Positions 41,061-45,647 of a stretch of DNA of 45,647 nucleotides are shown one piece after another. The notes beneath the pieces are model-generated. The model had not been told where the DNA came from, ran no database searches, and saw nothing but the letters and a program-made list of their open reading frames with translations. The stretch is taken from assembly GCF_030814435.1 (NCBI RefSeq), contig NZ_JAUSUW010000021.1, positions 1-45,647 of the forward strand, read 5' to 3'. Each line of letters opens with the position of its first letter. Positions within the stretch are counted from its first letter, which is position 1. Both the position numbers and the translations under genes were made by a program. Origin of the DNA: Peteryoungia aggregata LMG 23059 (lineage in GTDB: Bacteria > Pseudomonadota > Alphaproteobacteria > Rhizobiales > Rhizobiaceae).

Positions 41061-44000
41061 TCAGAAATAGCTCTGCAGCGGGCGAACCTCGAGCTGTCCA
41101 CTCTTCAGCGCACGGATGGCTTCGGCAGCGGCGAGCGCACCGGCCATGGTTGTGTAGTAGGGGACTTTCTGCATCAGGGCCGCACGGCGCAGCGACTTCG
41201 AGTCCGAGATCGCCTTGTTGCCGTCCGTCGTGTTGATGACCAGCTGGACCTGACGGTTGCGGATGGCGTCCTCGATATGCGGACGGCCTTCGAGCACCTT
41301 GTTGATCTTGATCGCCGGGATGCCGTTTTCGGCGAGGAAGCGCTGGGTGCCGCCGGTGGCCAGAACCTTGAAGCCGATCTGGGTCAGGATCAGGATTGCC
41401 GGCAGGACGCGGGCCTTGTCTTCGTCACGCACGGAGACGAAGACGGTTCCGTCGCGCGGCAGCTCGACGGATGCGCCGAGCTGGCTCTTGGCGAAGGCCA
41501 GCGCAAAATCGGTGTCGAGGCCGATGACTTCACCCGTCGAGCGCATTTCCGGTCCGAGCAGCGTATCAACGCCCGGGAAGCGGGCAAACGGGAAGACGGC
41601 TTCCTTGACCGCGATGTGCTTGAGGTTGCGCGGGTCCGGCTTCTTGCCATAGGCAGCAATTGCATCATCGAGCTTTTCGCCGGTCATGATGCGGGCGGCG
41701 ATCTTGGCGATCGGAGCACCGATGGTCTTGGCCACGAAGGGAACCGTGCGCGAGGCGCGCGGATTTACCTCAAGTACGTAGATGGTGCCGTCCTTGATGG
41801 CGTACTGGACATTCATCAGGCCGCCGACGTTCAAGGCCTTGGCCATCGCTGTCGTCTGGCGCTCCAGTTCGTCCAGGAGCTCCGGCGAGAAGGAGCGCGA
41901 GGGGAGCGAGCAGGCGCTATCACCCGAGTGGATGCCGGCTTCCTCGATATGCTCCATGATGCCGGAGACGAAGACATTCTCGCCGTCGCAGAGGGCGTCC
42001 ACGTCGACTTCAATCGCGTTGGTCAGGTAGCTGTCGAAAAGCAGCGGGTTCTTGCCGAGCAGGGTGTTGATCTGGCCGGTCTTGTCGTTCGGGTAGCGCT
42101 GCTTGATATCCTCGGGCACGAGACCAGGGACCGTGTCGAGCAGGTAGGACTGCAGCATCGATTCCGAATGGATGATCTGCATGGCGCGACCGCCGAGCAC
42201 GTAGGACGGGCGCACGACCAGCGGGAAGCCGATTTCGGTGGCAACGAGCCGGGCCTGCTCGACCGAATAGGCAATGCCGTTGTTCGGCTGGTTGAGGTCG
42301 AGCTTCATCAGGAGCTTCTGGAAGCGGTCACGATCTTCGGCGAGATCGATCATATCAGGTGCCGTGCCGAGGATCGGGATGCCGTTCTTTTCCAGCGCTT
42401 CGGCGAGCTTCAGCGGGGTCTGGCCACCGAACTGCACGATGACGCCGACGACTTCGCCCTTTTCCTGCTCGGCGCGCAGGATTTCGATCACGTCTTCGGC
42501 GGTCAGCGGCTCGAAATAGAGGCGATCAGAGGTGTCGTAGTCGGTCGACACCGTTTCCGGGTTGCAGTTGATCATGATCGCTTCAAAGCCGGCATCCTTC
42601 AGCGCGAAGGCGGCATGGCAGCAGCAATAGTCGAACTCGATGCCCTGGCCGATACGGTTCGGACCGCCGCCGAGGATGACGACCTTCTTGCGGTCGGAGA
42701 CTTCCGCTTCGGAGCGCAGCGCGCCGACGAAGGGGGTCTCATAGGACGAGTACATATAGGCGGTCGGCGAGGCGAATTCGGCAGCGCAGGTGTCGATGCG
42801 CTTGAAGACCGGACGTACGTTCAGGCCGTTGCGCAGCTCGGCCACTTCCTTCGGGCGCTTGCCGGAGAGCGAGGCAAGGCGGGCGTCAGAGAAGCCCATG
42901 GCCTTCAGCGTCCGCAGGTTTTCGGCATCCTGAGGCAGGCCATGCTCGCGGACACGGGCTTCCATGTCGATGATCGCCTTGAACTGGGCGATGAACCACG
43001 GATCGATCTTGCAGCCTTCATGCACTTCTTCGGCCGACATGCCGAGGCGCAGTGCCTGGGCGACCATGCGCAGACGGTCGGGCGTCGGGGTGCCGATGGC
43101 AGCCCGGATGGCGTTCCTGTCGTCGCCCTGGCCAAGGCCGGGGATTTCGATTTCGTCGAGGCCGGTAAGGCCGGTTTCCAGGCCACGCAGTGCCTTCTGC
43201 AGGGATTCGGCGAAGGTGCGGCCGATTGCCATGACTTCACCGACCGACTTCATGGCGGTGGTCAGCGTCGGCTCGGCGCCGGGGAACTTCTCGAAGGCAA
43301 AGCGCGGGATCTTGGTGACGACGTAGTCGATCGACGGCTCGAAGGAGGCGGGCGTGGCACCTCCGGTGATGTCGTTTTCGAGTTCGTCGAGCGTGTAGCC
43401 GATGGCGAGCTTGGCGGCGATCTTGGCGATCGGGAAGCCGGTTGCCTTCGAGGCGAGCGCGGACGAGCGCGAGACGCGCGGGTTCATTTCGATGACGACC
43501 AGACGCCCATCGGCCGGGTTGACGGCGAACTGCACGTTCGAGCCGCCGGTCTCAACGCCGATCTCGCGCAGAACCGCGATCGAGGCGTTGCGCATGATCT
43601 GGTATTCCTTGTCCGTCAGCGTCAGCGCCGGCGCAACCGTGATCGAGTCGCCGGTGTGGACGCCCATCGGATCGATGTTCTCGATCGAGCAGACGATGAT
43701 GCAGTTGTCCGCCTTGTCGCGGACGACCTCCATTTCATACTCTTTCCAGCCGAGCACCGATTCTTCGATCAGGACTTCGGTGGTGGGGGATGCGTCGAGG
43801 CCGGAATTGATGATCTCGTAGAATTCCGAGCGGTTGTAGGCAATGCCGCCGCCGGTGCCGCCCATGGTGAAGGACGGCCGGATGATGGCGGGCAGGCCGA
43901 CGACGTCGAGCGCCTGGGCGGCAATCGCCATGGCGTGCGCCATGTACCGCTGCTTGCGGTCGGTCTCGCCGAGGTTCCATTGGTTTTCGAGTTCGTCGAG

Positions 44001-44543
44001 GGCCTTGTCGAGGTCCGATCCCGAGAGCTTCGCCTTCAGTTCGTTGCGGGCGGCTTCATGCGTCTTGCGGTCGGCGTCCTTGATCTCGGTCGCGTTGGCG
44101 AGCATCGACTTCGGCGTTTCCAGCCCGATGCGGGTCATGGCTTCGCGGAAGAGGGCGCGGTCTTCGGCCATGTCGATTGCCGCGGGCTTGGCGCCGATCA
44201 TCTCGACATTGTAGCGGTCTAGCACGCCCATGCGCTTCAACGAGAGCGCGGTGTTCAGCGCCGTCTGGCCGCCCATGGTGGGGAGCAGCGCGTCCGGGCG
44301 CTCCTTGGCGATGATCTTGGCAACAACCTCAGGCGTGATCGGCTCGACATAGGTTGCGTCGGCGAGGCCCGGGTCGGTCATGATGGTGGCCGGGTTGGAA
44401 TTGACCAGGATGACCCGGTAACCCTCTTCCTTCAGCGCCTTGACGGCCTGCGTGCCGGAATAGTCGAATTCGCATGCCTGGCCGATGACAATCGGCCCCG
44501 CGCCGATGATGAGGATGGACTTGATGTCTTGGCGCTTGGGCAT
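41061..44543 (-). CDS. carB: Carbamoyl-phosphate synthase large chain
   Basis: 1160 residues, usual for rhizobia. Makes carbamoyl phosphate from glutamine-derived ammonia, bicarbonate and two ATP for arginine and pyrimidine synthesis, with CarA. Two homologous ATP-grasp halves are visible: N-half IGAGPIVIGQACEFDYSG, MGGQTALN and MNPRVSRSSALASKATG; C-half GGGPNRIGQGIEFDYCC, FGGQTPLKLAEAL and EVNPRASRTVPFVAKTIG. The C-terminal MGS-like allosteric domain (about 1020-1160, LATGGTQRFLAENGI) is intact. carA is not in the window. Confidence 0.98.
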   Translation of the reverse strand: MPKRQDIKSILIIGAGPIVIGQACEFDYSGTQAVKALKEEGYRVILVNSNPATIMTDPGLADATYVEPITPEVVAKIIAKERPDALLPTMGGQTALNTALSLKRMGVLDRYNVEMIGAKPAAIDMAEDRALFREAMTRIGLETPKSMLANATEIKDADRKTHEAARNELKAKLSGSDLDKALDELENQWNLGETDRKQRYMAHAMAIAAQALDVVGLPAIIRPSFTMGGTGGGIAYNRSEFYEIINSGLDASPTTEVLIEESVLGWKEYEMEVVRDKADNCIIVCSIENIDPMGVHTGDSITVAPALTLTDKEYQIMRNASIAVLREIGVETGGSNVQFAVNPADGRLVVIEMNPRVSRSSALASKATGFPIAKIAAKLAIGYTLDELENDITGGATPASFEPSIDYVVTKIPRFAFEKFPGAEPTLTTAMKSVGEVMAIGRTFAESLQKALRGLETGLTGLDEIEIPGLGQGDDRNAIRAAIGTPTPDRLRMVAQALRLGMSAEEVHEGCKIDPWFIAQFKAIIDMEARVREHGLPQDAENLRTLKAMGFSDARLASLSGKRPKEVAELRNGLNVRPVFKRIDTCAAEFASPTAYMYSSYETPFVGALRSEAEVSDRKKVVILGGGPNRIGQGIEFDYCCCHAAFALKDAGFEAIMINCNPETVSTDYDTSDRLYFEPLTAEDVIEILRAEQEKGEVVGVIVQFGGQTPLKLAEALEKNGIPILGTAPDMIDLAEDRDRFQKLLMKLDLNQPNNGIAYSVEQARLVATEIGFPLVVRPSYVLGGRAMQIIHSESMLQSYLLDTVPGLVPEDIKQRYPNDKTGQINTLLGKNPLLFDSYLTNAIEVDVDALCDGENVFVSGIMEHIEEAGIHSGDSACSLPSRSFSPELLDELERQTTAMAKALNVGGLMNVQYAIKDGTIYVLEVNPRASRTVPFVAKTIGAPIAKIAARIMTGEKLDDAIAAYGKKPDPRNLKHIAVKEAVFPFARFPGVDTLLGPEMRSTGEVIGLDTDFALAFAKSQLGASVELPRDGTVFVSVRDEDKARVLPAILILTQIGFKVLATGGTQRFLAENGIPAIKINKVLEGRPHIEDAIRNRQVQLVINTTDGNKAISDSKSLRRAALMQKVPYYTTMAGALAAAEAIRALKSGQLEVRPLQSYF

Positions 44544-44797
44544 GGATCTATCCGTTCTTTGACCTGCGCGAAAAACCGGCCTGGGTGAGGGAGGTCACCG
44601 GCCGGGCGCAGAGAGATGGTCTTTTCAGGCTAGAAGCGGCTTATAGGGAAATGTTTGACCGGAAGGAACCCCATATTTGCACCGTCCGACAGGAAAGTTG
44701 GGGAGGGAATAAGCCGGGTTCGAAGGGTAGCGATTGTCACAGGAGGTTCGCAGACCGGGACTACTGGAACCGGACGCTTCGCAAGGAACCCTTGGCC

Positions 44798-45514
44798 ATG
44801 ACTTTCGGTCTTCCCACTCATCTGAATTTCGCCTCGCATGCCCTCAACCCCGGGCCGATCCCACATCTGGGGACACGCTACAACAGCACCGGCACGTTCC
44901 TTCGCGAACGGGGCAACACTGTTGTCTGTCACCTTGCCGATGGCTCAGCGACATCGGAGGTTCTCCTTGATCTGCGCGAGCGCTATCTGCGCATGCCCGG
45001 TGCCGGCAAACTGGCGTTCACGGCTGCCTCCAGTCTGCATATGACGCTGTTTCAGGGGATTATCGAGACGCGGCGAGCGCTGCCTTATTGGCCTTCCGAC
45101 GTGCCGGTTGAGACGCCCGTCGACGACATGACAGGGATCTTCATGGACAGGCTGGCGGGCTTCCCGCCTGGCGAGGCGTTTGCGGTGGAGGTCACCCAGG
45201 CAACACCGATCGGGTTGACGCTTGACGGTGTGACGGAACGCGACCGCGCCATCCTCAAGGACTGGCGTTACCGATTGGCCGACCTGCTTGGCTACCGGCA
45301 TCCGGATCACGACAGCTATGTCTTTCACATCACCTTCGCCTACATGATCGAGCGATTCGACGATGCCACCCTGGCCGTCTGGGTTCCTTTTCTCGACGAG
45401 ATGTCTCGCGAGATTGCCCGCCGGGCGCCGATCATCGAGCTGCGGGCGCCGGCCTTCTGTGCCTTCGACGATATGAACCATTTCGAAGAGTTGATGGTCT
45501 TCGACCCCAGTTGA
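44798..45514 (+). CDS. DUF1868/2H phosphoesterase-like protein
   Basis: 238 residues with the two HxT motifs of the 2H superfamily: LHMTLF (His81, Thr83) and FHITFAYM (His177, Thr179). The layout matches DUF1868 proteins, thought to act on cyclic phosphodiester or RNA ends; the substrate is not known. The N-terminus NPGPIPHLGTRYNSTG is typical of that group. Start taken at the ATG at 44798 with AAGGAA about 9 nt upstream; the frame is open further upstream but lies in the carB promoter region. Divergent from carB. Confidence 0.8.
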   Translation: MTFGLPTHLNFASHALNPGPIPHLGTRYNSTGTFLRERGNTVVCHLADGSATSEVLLDLRERYLRMPGAGKLAFTAASSLHMTLFQGIIETRRALPYWPSDVPVETPVDDMTGIFMDRLAGFPPGEAFAVEVTQATPIGLTLDGVTERDRAILKDWRYRLADLLGYRHPDHDSYVFHITFAYMIERFDDATLAVWVPFLDEMSREIARRAPIIELRAPAFCAFDDMNHFEELMVFDPS

Positions 45515-45532
45515 GTGCGCCTGGAACGGAAA

Positions 45533-45595
45533 ATGGCGGGCAATGCCCGCCATCAGACCGCTGACAAACCCGCCGATTTTTCCTCGGCGGGTTTT
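45533..45595 (+). terminator. Tandem hairpin terminator after the 2H phosphoesterase-like gene
   Basis: First hairpin ATGGCGGGC-AAT-GCCCGCCAT (45533-45553), second AAACCCGCCGA / TCGGCGGGTTT (45566-45594) with a TTTT end. The second has an A tract and T tract and is the likely terminator, possibly bidirectional. Confidence 0.8.
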
Positions 45596-45647
45596 CCAGT
45601 TTCTAAGGTGCGCGCTCAGGTGGTGTTTTGTTCGTAGATTTTCGTGG

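Noticed and set aside
41277..44222. 981-codon open frame on the strand opposite carB
   Set aside because: Shadow of a G+C-rich gene: carB on the minus strand is unmistakable over its full length, and this frame has no recognisable domain.
1..45647. tRNA or rRNA genes, CRISPR array, IS element, prophage or plasmid functions
   Set aside because: Read for on both strands; no transposase, integrase, repeat-spacer array, terminal repeats or RNA gene could be supported.

Overview
The window looks like ordinary chromosome of an alphaproteobacterium of the Rhizobiaceae (Rhizobium/Agrobacterium/Sinorhizobium relatives). The evidence is high G+C, a lsrB-trxB-lrp-lpsB-greA-carB neighbourhood like that of Sinorhizobium meliloti, an OpgC-type glucan-modifying protein, a BA14K protein, a petP/petR-like regulator pair and an alphaproteobacterial SOS box (GAAC-N7-GAAC). 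I see no rRNA, tRNA, phage, IS element or CRISPR array.

Layout. 0-6 kb: a DUF779 protein, a chemoreceptor, an unknown winged-helix protein, PRPP synthetase (prs) and a lipoprotein. 5.9-10 kb (minus): lgt, a MidA-type methyltransferase, pgeF and an M24-fold hydrolase without the usual metal ligands. 10.1-12.6 kb (plus): a UbiK-like protein, then YbjN-proC-CsaA. 12.5-15.3 kb (minus): MarR regulator, OmpR-type response regulator and sensor kinase. 15.5-21 kb: a candidate 54-residue membrane protein, a GloC-like metallohydrolase, BA14K, cold-shock protein, PQQ sugar dehydrogenase and sulfide:quinone reductase. 21-24 kb: aspartate aminotransferase and OpgC.

23.98-26.06 kb is a patch of decayed genes. 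It holds a shattered calcium/proton antiporter, a LysR regulator and a divergent NAD-epimerase that have both lost their 5' halves at one shared junction, and a frameshifted small membrane protein. A DUF2188 gene in the middle is intact.

26.1-33.8 kb: an ArsR/old-yellow-enzyme pair, lsrB and trxB opposite an Lrp regulator, then an LPS-core segment (a GT25 enzyme and LpsB) and greA. 33.95-36.68 kb is the most interesting part. A radical SAM/helix-hairpin-helix protein is translationally coupled to a DUF4130-UdgX fusion, under a LexA-type box that overlaps the predicted -10 and lies 6 nt from the start codon, so the mRNA is probably leaderless and DNA-damage induced. 36.7-45.6 kb: two exporters, an ArsR-SRPBCC-SRPBCC operon with a candidate autoregulatory operator on its start codon, a small membrane protein, carB and a 2H-phosphoesterase-like gene.

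Functions are assigned from family motifs read by eye. No database search was run.
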